A stretch of 13,839 bases of DNA from Nitrospinota bacterium (GCA_018896985.1 JAHILQ010000125.1:1-13839); one strand, 5' to 3'; counted from the stretch's first letter, positions 6,060-13,324 are shown. Numbers and translations: made by a program. The notes: generated by a model not told the origin, from the letters alone.

Positions 6060-7064
6060 TTATTTCAGCACAAATGCTACCTTCGCGCTTGCAAAAAAAC
6101 CCTTCTTCTGGTTTGCCGAGAAGATCTTCACTGCGTCATCATCGGAGACCTGTATATCAGACGGGCTGACTGTACCTATTGCCTTAATAACCAATGGGTT
6201 CTTTACGCCTCTTGAATCAAGCGCAGCCTTTGCCTTGTCCACGCTGTTCGTATATTCACCGCATCCCTGCTCAACCAGCACTTTCTGGCTTATCTTTGAT
6301 GGATCGTAAAGCAGTTCTCCTTTGGGAGTGAACACCCTGTTTATCAATGCAGGTCTGAAGTTCTGCTCAGTAGCGTCAATTATAAGCCCGTCATGCGCTT
6401 CTACAGGAACAACCGCTGTCTTAAAATTAGGCGCAGGATTGCCATCCACCTCATGTATGGCTTTTACAAATTGAGGGTCCATCTTTTTTTCAGTCACAAA
6501 CATTTTCTTGTACAGGCTTGATGCAAAACCATCCGGCCCGTGCATTCCTACCTTGATTATGGCAATGGCAGTATCTTTCTCTGGGCTGTAATCCTGAAAA
6601 ACCACCTGAACGCCCTTTATAAACCCCGCAACAGCAGACCTGATTACATCATACTGTGCTACGCCGTCTTTAACCAGCGTATCGCCGACAATCGCAAAGC
6701 CGTTAATATATTCTGCAAGCGATCTTTGGGCCACAACTACTGCTGCCCTTTTAGCCATGCCTCCCCTTTGCGCGATATTGGTATGCGCAGGATTGCCGTA
6801 CGCCTCGCCGTAAAACAAGATCATTTCCTGACTGAAAGCAGCGGCATCATCCCTCCCTGCAGGGCTGCCGGTTAAAGAAAGGTGATTCTTGCTCAGCCAC
6901 TCATTTGCAGCGGTAAAACTTGCGTCAACCTGAACAGTGCTAGCAGGCTGCGCAGGTTGCTGCTGTCCGCCCATCTGATCAGTCGGGTATTGCTGGGCAA
7001 CAGCTATGCCTCCAACTCCAATGAGTAAAATCAACGCTCCGATAAGCCATCTCTTATGTTTCAT
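6060..7064 (-). CDS. LPP20/FlgP-like exported protein
   Basis: 334 residues with a clear AAGGAGG site before ATG 7062-7064. The signal peptide ends IAVAQQ and, unlike most LPP20 proteins, has no lipobox cysteine. A Gln/Pro-rich stretch follows. Residues about 103-175 match the LPP20 pattern: AKRAAVVVAQRSLAEYINGF, then a V-x-D-T-L-V-x-D-G segment, a helix (YDVIRSAVAGFIKGV) and a final strand (TAIAIIKVGM). FlgP of Vibrio and Campylobacter, which builds outer-membrane disks around the flagellar motor, belongs to this family. The C-terminal half contains one Cys (QGCGEY) and an unclassified domain. It sits between the SLH lipoprotein and transglutaminase genes. Flagellar function is not supported by neighbours. 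Confidence 0.75.
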   Translation of the reverse strand: MKHKRWLIGALILLIGVGGIAVAQQYPTDQMGGQQQPAQPASTVQVDASFTAANEWLSKNHLSLTGSPAGRDDAAAFSQEMILFYGEAYGNPAHTNIAQRGGMAKRAAVVVAQRSLAEYINGFAIVGDTLVKDGVAQYDVIRSAVAGFIKGVQVVFQDYSPEKDTAIAIIKVGMHGPDGFASSLYKKMFVTEKKMDPQFVKAIHEVDGNPAPNFKTAVVPVEAHDGLIIDATEQNFRPALINRVFTPKGELLYDPSKISQKVLVEQGCGEYTNSVDKAKAALDSRGVKNPLVIKAIGTVSPSDIQVSDDDAVKIFSANQKKGFFASAKVAFVLK

Positions 7065-7081
7065 ATCATCCTCCTTTTTCT

Positions 7082-7115
7082 CAGTGTCAGTTATCTGTGT
7101 CAGTCACAGACACTG
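7082..7115. repeat. Nested inverted repeat in the leader of the FlgP-like gene
   Basis: Outer arms CAGTGTC (7082-7088) and GACACTG (7109-7115), inner arms TGTG (7096-7099) and CACA (7105-7108). The variant motif GTGTC/GACAC occurs again at about 7121-7127. It lies between the SLH lipoprotein stop and the ribosome site of the FlgP-like gene and has no U-run, so it is probably a REP-like or mRNA-stabilising element and not a terminator. Confidence 0.5.
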
Positions 7116-7146
7116 TTCACGGACACTTCTTTTCATTTTTTAATTT

Positions 7147-8358
7147 CTAATAAATGTTCATCCTCTGTTTTAAAACTCTCATGGCAAGAATAGCTTCTGC
7201 TCCGTCAACCGGAGCGCCAACTCTGAATTCACCGGAAAGTTCCCCTTCCATAATCCCCTTTGTTGTCATGTTCATCACTGCATTGTAAAAAGGAGAGGTT
7301 GTTTTTACATCAGGGAATGGTGATTTATCCTGTCCAAAATATGCTGTTGCAAGTTTCTCATCTCCTGTGAGTTTTATCAGCACATCCTCGAGAATTAACG
7401 CCATCTCCCCTCTTAAAACAGGTTCTTTAGGCATGAACAGATATGCCTTTGTGGTTTCATCATATCTGGGCTCAAGCCCCCTTACCTTCCACTTCATTAT
7501 TGTAATGACCTCTTCTTTAAAGGAATGGGTAAGCATATCAGCAGGTGTGAACTCTGCCTTCATCTTGTCAATCTGTGATTTTACCGGGATGCGTCCTGCG
7601 AACAGTTTGTCAAGCTTCATCTCAACAATAAGAAGCGCCGCAAGGTCTGCCCTTGTGACTGAATCTTTAACAGCTATCTGCTTGCCGACATCGCCTACTG
7701 TAATGCCTGCCATAGCGCGGACTATCTTATCTACGCGCTTATGCGCCTTATCAGCCTTTTCATGCCATTTGCCTTCCCTTTTCATATTAAGGACATCGGC
7801 AAATTTATCTCTGGATTTCTGGAATTCCATTGCCTTAAGGTAAGCCTTGCCCATAAAATAATCTGCAGCCTCTTTGCCCTGATAATAGGTCAGCTTCTTT
7901 TCTTCAACCTTCAGATCGCGGATATCGCTGAAAGCATCTTCTGCCGTCTTCAGCCAGTCTTTTGGTGTTTTAATGGCGCTATGCACTCTCATCGTTGCTA
8001 CAAGATAATCAAACCTGTCCTCGTTAGACTCGGCAAGTTTATCTGCCTTTTTTAGATGTTCCTTTGCGCTGTTTGCCTCAACGGTTTTAAATTTAGGGTC
8101 GCTCTGCGCCTCAGCCTTTTTAGCGCTTACAATAGCAAGTCCGTCATGGGCAGGAGAGAACTTTTCATCACAAAAAAGAGCCCTCTCAAATTTACTCTGC
8201 GCCACATCAACTTTTTTCTCCTCCAGCGCCTGCATCCCCACCAGATAATGGTGAGAGGGATTATCTGTTGGGTCAGTGCATTTAGCAACCTGCTTCCCGC
8301 ACGAAGAAACAAACGCAAAAATAAAAACCATAAACAGAACTCTCATACAGCCTTTCAT
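7147..8358 (-). CDS. TPR and SLH domain lipoprotein
   Basis: 403 residues from ATG 8356-8358, selected for the GGAGGT site directly upstream; an in-frame ATG at 8394 lacks one. The signal peptide ends FVSSC, predicting a lipid on Cys20. Residues about 36-70 form a TPR unit (HYLVGMQALEEKKVDVAQSKFERAL). Further helical, TPR-like segments run to about 215. The C-terminal half has S-layer-homology features: SVTRADLAALLIVEM (about 233-247), PVLRGEMALILEDVL (about 313-327), and a full unit from SPFPDVKTTSPFYNAV to GAEAILAMRVL (about 346-398). SLH domains bind peptidoglycan-linked polymers, so the protein could tether an outer-membrane complex to the wall. It has its own probable promoter carrying the same motif as the FlgT-like gene. 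Confidence 0.85.
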   Translation of the reverse strand: MKGCMRVLFMVFIFAFVSSCGKQVAKCTDPTDNPSHHYLVGMQALEEKKVDVAQSKFERALFCDEKFSPAHDGLAIVSAKKAEAQSDPKFKTVEANSAKEHLKKADKLAESNEDRFDYLVATMRVHSAIKTPKDWLKTAEDAFSDIRDLKVEEKKLTYYQGKEAADYFMGKAYLKAMEFQKSRDKFADVLNMKREGKWHEKADKAHKRVDKIVRAMAGITVGDVGKQIAVKDSVTRADLAALLIVEMKLDKLFAGRIPVKSQIDKMKAEFTPADMLTHSFKEEVITIMKWKVRGLEPRYDETTKAYLFMPKEPVLRGEMALILEDVLIKLTGDEKLATAYFGQDKSPFPDVKTTSPFYNAVMNMTTKGIMEGELSGEFRVGAPVDGAEAILAMRVLKQRMNIY

Positions 8359-8418
8359 ACCTACCTCCTTCGTTTTGTCGTTAAAGTTATTCATAGCATT
8401 AGTATCGTCTCTTCTTAC

Positions 8419-8459
8419 TATTTACCACTAACAGCAAGATATGTAAAGGTAAAATTCAC
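8419..8459 (-). promoter_or_regulatory. Probable promoter of the SLH lipoprotein gene with a shared motif
   Basis: On the minus strand, TTTACA (8447-8442) is followed after 17 nt by TAAATA (8424-8419), which is preceded by TG at the extended -10 position. The -35 box overlaps GTGAATTTTACCTT (8446-8459), identical over 14 bp to the site before the FlgT-like gene. The leader would be about 55 nt. Confidence 0.5.
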
Positions 8460-8540
8460 ATCCGCCTTAAGGGTTTTTACAGCGCGACGAAAACACCGCC
8501 TTTCAGGTCAATTAAAGTGGCGATTTTTCCTGTTTTTTAG

Positions 8541-9578
8541 CTATCTGCCAATCTGCTCTTTGAGTTTCTTCTGTTTCTGTATCGCCTCTGAAACTCTATG
8601 GAGCGCTGATGTTATCCTATCGTCAGGTTTGCCATAAGCCCTGTCAGCCTTTTTATACAAATCCAATGCCTGTTCAAGCTCTCCTGTAACTTCAGAGCAT
8701 ATTCCTAAGTTATAAAGTATGGATGGTGTATTTGGTGAAAGAATTCTTGCCTCACCCCACAATTCACATGCCCTGTCAAACCTATTGCCTTTTGCATAAT
8801 CAATCCCTTGCTCGAATTTCTTTTCAGCTTCCTTTGAAGCAATACCATCCGTTGAATCCATCAGTTTAATTTCAAAAGTAACATAATAAGGAGCCACATC
8901 TCTCTTGAGTTGTGCCTTTGCAACCCACTTTGCCCTATCTATAAGTTCAAACGGTGCTGCGAGAGGGGACTTACTGTCTTCACATGCTGAGGAACTTGCT
9001 GTGCCTGAAATATTGTTGGCATATACAATTCTTCCTGTCTCTACTTCAATGAGCTTTGGAGTAAAAGTAAAAGTTGCATCCCTTTTTGTGCATGAAACTG
9101 TATATGTTTGCCACTTACCACATTCTTCATATGCCCTTCCTTTTTTATCATATTTGGTGACATTATACGCGCATCTGGTGCGCTCCTCTCTGTAACTACT
9201 GTCAGATGTGTCTGATGCACTTACAACACCTGTGTATATTCCTTTGGCGCCAACCAACTTACCCACTTTAGCAGCGGTATTTGAATCGACAAGGGCGCTC
9301 TGGGATAGTTTCATTTCGCTTATAAGTTTATCAATCCTTACCCTGTCAATCAGAGTAAAATACTGCTTATCACCTATATTAACACCAGCCAGCATACCCT
9401 CTATTTCAGCAGCAAATTCTGCTCCGCCCCTGCCGTCAAAGGGCAAAACCGCTACCTCTCTCACCTTGGCTGCATCATGAAATCGGGCAGGCATAAGTGC
9501 AGTTGTCTTAACTGCCGGCGGCGCGCATGCAGCAGTTATTAGCAAAAGCAATGTGAGTAGTGACATCATTCTCAGCAT
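8541..9578 (-). CDS. CsgG-like lipoprotein with C-terminal TPR region
   Basis: 345 residues from ATG 9576-9578 behind AAGGGGA; a TTG six bases earlier is less likely. The signal peptide ends ITAAC, so Cys18 is probably lipidated. Residues about 38-240 match the CsgG family: REVAVLPFDGRGG, then FTLIDRVRIDKLISEM, a G-A-K-G-I-Y-T-G strand, and KLIEVETGRIVYANNISG. CsgG forms the outer-membrane secretion channel for curli, and relatives act as outer-membrane activators. Inserted in the domain is a segment with Cys136, Cys153 and Cys163, plus Cys199, which could make two disulfides. Residues about 247-335 contain TPR-like helices (GNRFDRACELWGEARILSPN). It follows the FlgT-like gene by 15 bp, so the two are co-transcribed. 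Confidence 0.85.
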   Translation of the reverse strand: MLRMMSLLTLLLLITAACAPPAVKTTALMPARFHDAAKVREVAVLPFDGRGGAEFAAEIEGMLAGVNIGDKQYFTLIDRVRIDKLISEMKLSQSALVDSNTAAKVGKLVGAKGIYTGVVSASDTSDSSYREERTRCAYNVTKYDKKGRAYEECGKWQTYTVSCTKRDATFTFTPKLIEVETGRIVYANNISGTASSSACEDSKSPLAAPFELIDRAKWVAKAQLKRDVAPYYVTFEIKLMDSTDGIASKEAEKKFEQGIDYAKGNRFDRACELWGEARILSPNTPSILYNLGICSEVTGELEQALDLYKKADRAYGKPDDRITSALHRVSEAIQKQKKLKEQIGR

Positions 9579-9593
9579 AATCAATTCCCCTTT

Positions 9594-10793
9594 TTATTTT
9601 TGATATTTTACAGTTATTGAATCCGGTGAAAAGTTCACTATCTGGAAATTGCCCTTCTGGCTTATGCTGTTTGCAAGATAAATAGGATTTTCAGGGTAGC
9701 TCAATGTAAATTCGCCAATGCCCTTTTCTTCAACATTTGTTACCCATGCAAGGTGCTGAAGGACTTCCTTAACCTCAAAGTTTGTATTTATATCACTAAC
9801 GCCGCTTACCTTAATCTGAACCTTCTTTGCAATGCCTTTAATATACTGGCCTACTTTGTCAAGGACAACAGGGATAAGTTTTGCTGACAAGTCTTTCAAT
9901 CCATTCGCTGCAGCATCCTCCACGTTCATTGCCATTCCCTTGCCTTCTTCTGTGCCGGCAGTAAGTATGATTGTCTTTCCTGTATTGTCTCTGGTTACAA
10001 TGCGATATGTAAGCCTCACTGTCACATTATTAAAAGGCATGGATATGCCATATCCTATGTCCTGACCCTTTCTCGTGGAAATAGTGTAATCAATCTTCCC
10101 TATAAGGAGGATGTTTGAGAGGAATTTATACATCAGGCTTCTTACAGTTAAGAAATTACCGCTCTTGACCGCATTTTCTATTTCCTGAGCTTCAAGCGCA
10201 TGGGTCGGCGCAACATCAATAACAGTATAGCCCTGCTCCGTAAGCCTGCCGATAAGATTCTCTGACAGGATGTTGGTCTCATCATATTCATCTTTGGTTG
10301 CAAGCCCGCTCCTTTCGGTTTTGCCGTAAGGTGTTTTGTGAATCTCCTCCATTTCCTTGACAACCTTGGGTTTTTTTGCAGGTATAAACACAGCTATAGA
10401 ATTATTAAGCGCAAGGGATGATACGGCATCTCTTGCTTTTAAAGGTTCAACACATGCATTTATCCTGACCCAAAAGGTATCTTTCCGTGTTTCTTTGGCA
10501 AGCTCCTTAAAATTAGAAATAACACCTCTTATCTGTTTGCTTATAGCATCGTCAACAAGCGTCATATTCTGAACTACGCTCTGTGCCTTAACCTCAACGC
10601 CCACTGCCTGCTCTATCGCACTCCATTTTGCCCGAGCAGTAGCCTCTGCTTTTGCAGACGGCACATCGCTGTTCACGATAACAGCCTCGCCCTCTGCATC
10701 AACGCATTTTAATTCGGCAAAACACTCGGCAATATTAACAGAGACATAAAAAATAAATACGAAAATGAATACAGCTATCATTTTTCTGCCCAC
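9594..10793 (-). CDS. FlgT-like exported protein
   Basis: 399 residues if it starts at GTG 10791-10793, which has AAGGAGGT 8 nt upstream. In-frame ATGs at 10826 and 10829 would place that ribosome site inside the gene. A signal peptide is followed by AELKCVDAEGEAVI and then A-x-x-x-A-x-x-x-A spacing to about 70 (KAEATARAKWSAIEQAVGV), LVDDAISKQIRGVI and a strand FWVRINACVEPL. This is the FlgT N-terminal pattern, also close to LPP20. The middle (NSIAVFIPAKKPKV, GRLTEQGYTVIDVAP) looks like a TolB-N/CsgG-type module, as in FlgT. The C-terminus (IKVSGVSDINTNFEVKEVLQ) resembles a secretin-like or SHOCT-free beta module. FlgT organises the H-ring of the Vibrio flagellum. Here it heads the envelope cluster. 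Confidence 0.72.
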   Translation of the reverse strand: MGRKMIAVFIFVFIFYVSVNIAECFAELKCVDAEGEAVIVNSDVPSAKAEATARAKWSAIEQAVGVEVKAQSVVQNMTLVDDAISKQIRGVISNFKELAKETRKDTFWVRINACVEPLKARDAVSSLALNNSIAVFIPAKKPKVVKEMEEIHKTPYGKTERSGLATKDEYDETNILSENLIGRLTEQGYTVIDVAPTHALEAQEIENAVKSGNFLTVRSLMYKFLSNILLIGKIDYTISTRKGQDIGYGISMPFNNVTVRLTYRIVTRDNTGKTIILTAGTEEGKGMAMNVEDAAANGLKDLSAKLIPVVLDKVGQYIKGIAKKVQIKVSGVSDINTNFEVKEVLQHLAWVTNVEEKGIGEFTLSYPENPIYLANSISQKGNFQIVNFSPDSITVKYQK

Positions 10794-10827
10794 TCGACCG
10801 CACCTCCTTCTTTTAACCTTATTCATC

Positions 10828-10857
10828 ATTCATCTATATTCATCTATATTCATCTAT
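10828..10857. repeat. Three exact 10-bp tandem repeats in the leader of the FlgT-like gene
   Basis: ATTCATCTAT occurs three times in a row. A related stretch CATCTATATCTATATC lies at 10911-10926. On the minus strand each unit supplies an ATG, giving tiny reading frames in the leader just before the ribosome site. The period is close to one DNA turn, so it could hold stacked protein sites or vary in copy number. Confidence 0.8.
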
Positions 10858-10928
10858 ATCGGAATTTAGAATTCAACCTTTTAAAATGAGACCGGGAGAC
10901 AGCCTGTACACATCTATATCTATATCAA

Positions 10929-10970
10929 AGTGTAAAGGGATAAAACTACGCTGTCAAGGTAAAATTCACC
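10929..10970 (-). promoter_or_regulatory. Promoter of the FlgT-like/CsgG-like operon
   Basis: On the minus strand, a consensus TTGACA (10957-10952), a 17-nt spacer and TACACT (10934-10929) predict a start near 10922 and a leader of about 130 nt. The -35 box overlaps GTGAATTTTACCTT (10956-10969), the 14-bp core found again at 8446-8459. Confidence 0.65.
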
Positions 10971-10985
10971 ATATATTTACCTTGA
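10954..10985. promoter_or_regulatory. Inverted repeat overlapping the -35 box, candidate operator
   Basis: TCAAGGTAAA (10954-10963) and TTTACCTTGA (10976-10985) are perfect 10-bp inverted arms with a 12-nt spacer. One arm covers the -35 hexamer of the operon promoter. The CRP-family regulator encoded just upstream is an obvious candidate binder, although the sequence is not a classical CRP or FNR site. Confidence 0.5.
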
Positions 10986-11004
10986 TAGAAAGCCTCCTTT
11001 CTAT
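10985..11004 (-). terminator. Hairpin just after the CRP-family regulator gene
   Basis: ATAGAAAG (10985-10992) and CTTTCTAT (10997-11004) form an 8-bp stem with a 4-nt loop, beginning 6 nt after the regulator's stop codon. No U-run follows on the minus strand, so it may be a weak terminator or a 3' stabiliser. Confidence 0.4.
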
Positions 11005-11009
11005 TGGGG

Positions 11010-11717
11010 CTACATTCCGCTTTCTGCGTCAGGAGAGATAAGTAAGCAATTCCCTTCCTCTCTCACAACATCCCTGAAAGCAAGCACTTTTATAACCTTG
11101 GATATTGCCTCTCTTGATGCGCCTGTGCGGGCTGCAAGCTCCTTGTGGGTGAGCTTTTTTATCCTGAAAAAGCCGCTTTTATCTTTTTCGCCTTCTGCCT
11201 TTGCTATCTGCAGAAGCAATTTCATTAATCTCTGGCTGACATCCAGAAACGCTAAGGATTCTATCATACCGTCTGCCATTCTCAGCCTCTGCACCACGGC
11301 AGAGAGAAGGTCAATGGCAATCATGGGGTCGTTCTTGACTGCAGAAAGAAACCTTTCCCGCTTCAGCATTCCGAGAACTGAGTCCTCCGCAGCTATCATT
11401 GTGGCAGACCTCGGTTTTCCGTCAAGAAGGCTCATCTCGCCGAAAAAATCGCCTTTATCAAAAGTTGCAAGAACCAGTTCCTGCCCTTCACGGTTTAAGA
11501 GAGACGCCCTTACCGCGCCCTCAAGAACTATGTAAAGGTCTGTGCTGCTGTCTGACTGATAAAATACTGTTTCACCTTTCTTTACCTGAAAGACAATGAA
11601 GTCCCTTGCAAGCTGACTCAGGTACTTATCAGAAAGACTTTTAAAAACAGGAAGCTCTTTGAGAAGCCTTTCTATCAGCGCGCTCTTGTCTTTTCCTGCG
11701 GAAGAGTTTAATTCCAT
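11010..11717 (-). CDS. CRP/FNR-family transcriptional regulator
   Basis: 235 residues. The N-terminal cyclic-nucleotide-binding domain spans about 20-140, with LYIVLEGAVR and the phosphate-binding cassette FGEMSLLDGKPRSATMI (Glu94, Arg103, Ser104), the residues that hold cAMP or cGMP in CRP-type proteins. A long dimer helix follows (about 130-165), then a winged helix-turn-helix, LTHKELAARTGASREAISKVI (about 189-210), of the Crp class. The only cysteine is Cys224, so it lacks the iron-sulfur ligands of FNR. It lies directly upstream of the FlgT-like operon on the same strand, and a perfect dyad overlaps that operon's -35 box. Control of the envelope cluster is therefore likely but inferred. 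The ATG at 11717 has only a weak AGGG ribosome site. Confidence 0.93.
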   Translation of the reverse strand: MELNSSAGKDKSALIERLLKELPVFKSLSDKYLSQLARDFIVFQVKKGETVFYQSDSSTDLYIVLEGAVRASLLNREGQELVLATFDKGDFFGEMSLLDGKPRSATMIAAEDSVLGMLKRERFLSAVKNDPMIAIDLLSAVVQRLRMADGMIESLAFLDVSQRLMKLLLQIAKAEGEKDKSGFFRIKKLTHKELAARTGASREAISKVIKVLAFRDVVREEGNCLLISPDAESGM

Positions 11718-11860
11718 CTACGCCCTTTTTCTTCTATCCTGCTGTGTAATTGCAAGCCTTATGATACAAAAAATCAAATATAATTTCATCACTATTCCTC
11801 ATAAAGTTCGTGAGGAGGCTGTGGATGGATTGAGGCAAAATTCACGGGTCTGTCAGAATA

Positions 11861-11897
11861 GGGGCTGAAGACTCCACAAAGTGGAGCGGATAGCCCC
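11861..11897. other. Compound hairpin with a symmetric internal loop, function unknown
   Basis: Outer stem GGGGCT (11861-11866) with AGCCCC (11892-11897). A 5-by-5 internal loop (GAAGA against CGGAT) follows, then the inner stem CTCCAC (11872-11877) with GTGGAG (11881-11886) and an AAA loop. All 12 base pairs are perfect. It lies about 145 bp upstream of the regulator gene. It could be a structured leader RNA or a mobile palindrome; no known family is recognised. Confidence 0.55.
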
Positions 11898-11987
11898 ACA
11901 TGAGAATTTGTAAGAGTTTAATATATAGCACTAACATCTGGACTTTTACGAAGGTAGTTTAATATTGCCGAAAGACAGTCACAGCCT

Positions 11988-12008
11988 CCCGAAAAACTGC
12001 ATTTCGGG
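11988..12008 (-). terminator. Hairpin immediately after the YihY-type gene
   Basis: CCCGAAA (11988-11994) and TTTCGGG (12002-12008) form a 7-bp stem with a 7-nt loop, one base beyond the TAA stop. No U-run follows on the minus strand, so intrinsic termination is uncertain. Confidence 0.45.
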
Positions 12009-12009
12009 T

Positions 12010-13239
12010 TTACTGCAGAATTTCATTGGTCTTCTTAAGCCTGTGAGCAAGTTCCTTTAAAAATGAAATCGCTATCTTCGGTTCTTCCCTGAGAAGCGCT
12101 TCAAAATTCTCAGGCGCTATAACAGCAAGAGAAGTGTTATCCTCTTCTGCGAGCGCGCTTGTTGTCCTCGGGGTCCCAATCAATAACGCCATCTCTCCAA
12201 AGTATTCACCCTTTTGCATAACCCTCAGCGTCTGATCTTTTTTAATCAGCCTCACACTGCCGGAGAGGATATAAAACATCTCGCTGCCTTTTTCTCCTTC
12301 CTCAAATATAACCTCCCCTGCCCTATAATCCCGCCCGAACTTTCTTTTAAGCCTTTGTGTCCTCCTGTCAGTATGTGTTTCATCAAACAACCCGCGCAGC
12401 AGCAGAACGTCTTTTCTCCTTAGATTGGCGATTAGTTCTGTTCCGAAGAGAAGCACGCTGAACGAGTAATATATCCATATAATGATGATAAACAACGCCT
12501 TTAATGAGCCAAAGGTAATGCCGTACTGAGGGTTGTACGAGAGGAAAAGACCGAATACAGGTCTGATTATCCCCCATAATAATGTTGTAAGCGCCGAGCC
12601 TGCAAATATATAGCAGAATGGAACTTTTGCAGGGATAAAAACAAGGTAGAATATTGATATTACGGCAGCAGTAAGGCAATAGGATGCAATATTATAAAGA
12701 AGCGTGCTGTCACCAAGAACAAGAAATTTTTTAAACACCACATTTGAAAAACTGACAGCAACAAGAAAAGAGAGCGTAAGAAGTATTACGACTATGTCCA
12801 AAAGTTTCGTTTTCAGAAAAGGAGGTCTCTCCTCTACCTTGAAGATATTATAAAAGGCAGTTCTCAGCGTCCCCATTAATGGCATCAATGCCCAGAGAAG
12901 CACTCCTATGCTCACAACTCCCCATATCCCTTTATGCCTTGCCAGCGTGTAGACCTCGTTAAGTATGGTGTCACTGTAATAAGGGATAAACTGGCTGATG
13001 AGTATGGTAATCCTCTGCATAATAGCCTTGGAGGATGTTATAAAGAAACTGAGAGCAAAAAACAGCAAGAGCAGCAGGGGAATCAAAGCAAAAAGCGAGT
13101 AATAAGCAAGCGAAGCAGCCGCAGAAGAATTATCGTTTTTAATAAAAGATTTAACTGACTGCCAAAGTACGGTACACGCTGTGCTGATTTTATCCTTAAT
13201 CACGGAAAACATTTTTATCCATCTCAAATTTTCTCTCAT
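12010..13239 (-). CDS. YihY/BrkB-type membrane protein fused to a cyclic-nucleotide-binding domain
   Basis: 409 residues from ATG 13239, or 400 from ATG 13212; neither has a strong ribosome site, and an AT-rich -10-like TAATAT just before 13239 favours 13212. The N-terminal 275 residues match the YihY/BrkB family: SSAAASLAYYSLFALIPLLLLL, about six membrane segments, WALMPLMGTLRTAFYNIFKVEERPP and YGITFGSLKALFIIIIWIYYS. Some members have been called ribonuclease BN or virulence factors, but the true role is unknown. Residues about 300-405 are a cyclic-nucleotide-binding domain with FGEMALLIGTPRTTSALA (Glu349, Arg358, Thr359). The cytoplasmic tail could gate the membrane part in response to a nucleotide. 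The cassette closely resembles that of the neighbouring regulator. Confidence 0.88.
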   Translation of the reverse strand: MRENLRWIKMFSVIKDKISTACTVLWQSVKSFIKNDNSSAAASLAYYSLFALIPLLLLLFFALSFFITSSKAIMQRITILISQFIPYYSDTILNEVYTLARHKGIWGVVSIGVLLWALMPLMGTLRTAFYNIFKVEERPPFLKTKLLDIVVILLTLSFLVAVSFSNVVFKKFLVLGDSTLLYNIASYCLTAAVISIFYLVFIPAKVPFCYIFAGSALTTLLWGIIRPVFGLFLSYNPQYGITFGSLKALFIIIIWIYYSFSVLLFGTELIANLRRKDVLLLRGLFDETHTDRRTQRLKRKFGRDYRAGEVIFEEGEKGSEMFYILSGSVRLIKKDQTLRVMQKGEYFGEMALLIGTPRTTSALAEEDNTSLAVIAPENFEALLREEPKIAISFLKELAHRLKKTNEILQ

Positions 13240-13315
13240 CAGATATTATCTTACACAATCATGATTACAAAAAACATACTTATGGAAATGAAATATCTTT
13301 AATGCATTATAAATA

Positions 13316-13324
13316 TGATAAAAT
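13316..13324 (+). promoter_or_regulatory. Extended -10 element of argJ
   Basis: TGATAAAAT reads as TG-N-TAAAAT and ends 7 nt before the argJ ATG. Transcription would then start at or within a base of the start codon, predicting a leaderless message. No good -35 box is visible. Confidence 0.45.

Larger units (their letters stand above)
11718..12009. other. Non-coding interval between the YihY-type gene and the regulator gene
   Basis: No convincing gene is visible. It contains the compound hairpin at 11861-11897, a stop-proximal hairpin at 11988-12008, and a diverged copy of the shared motif (GTGAATTTTGCCTCAA on the minus strand, near 11831-11846). It presumably holds the regulator's promoter and leader. 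Confidence 0.6.

Noticed and set aside
8470..8525. Terminator after the CsgG-like gene
   Set aside because: CGC/GCG and CTTT/AAAG can pair only with bulges; the stem is too weak to report as a feature.
3790..10793. A true flagellar operon (flgO, flgP, flgT)
   Set aside because: No hook, rod, filament or motor gene is present, the FlgP-like protein lacks a lipobox, and the mix with SLH and transglutaminase genes is unlike known flagellar loci. Gene symbols were withheld.
10828..10857. CRISPR-like array
   Set aside because: The units are 10 bp and directly abutting, with no spacers and no cas genes nearby.
11010..11717. Oxygen-sensing FNR
   Set aside because: Only one cysteine is present, near the C-terminus, so the iron-sulfur ligands are missing; the nucleotide-binding residues favour the CRP type.
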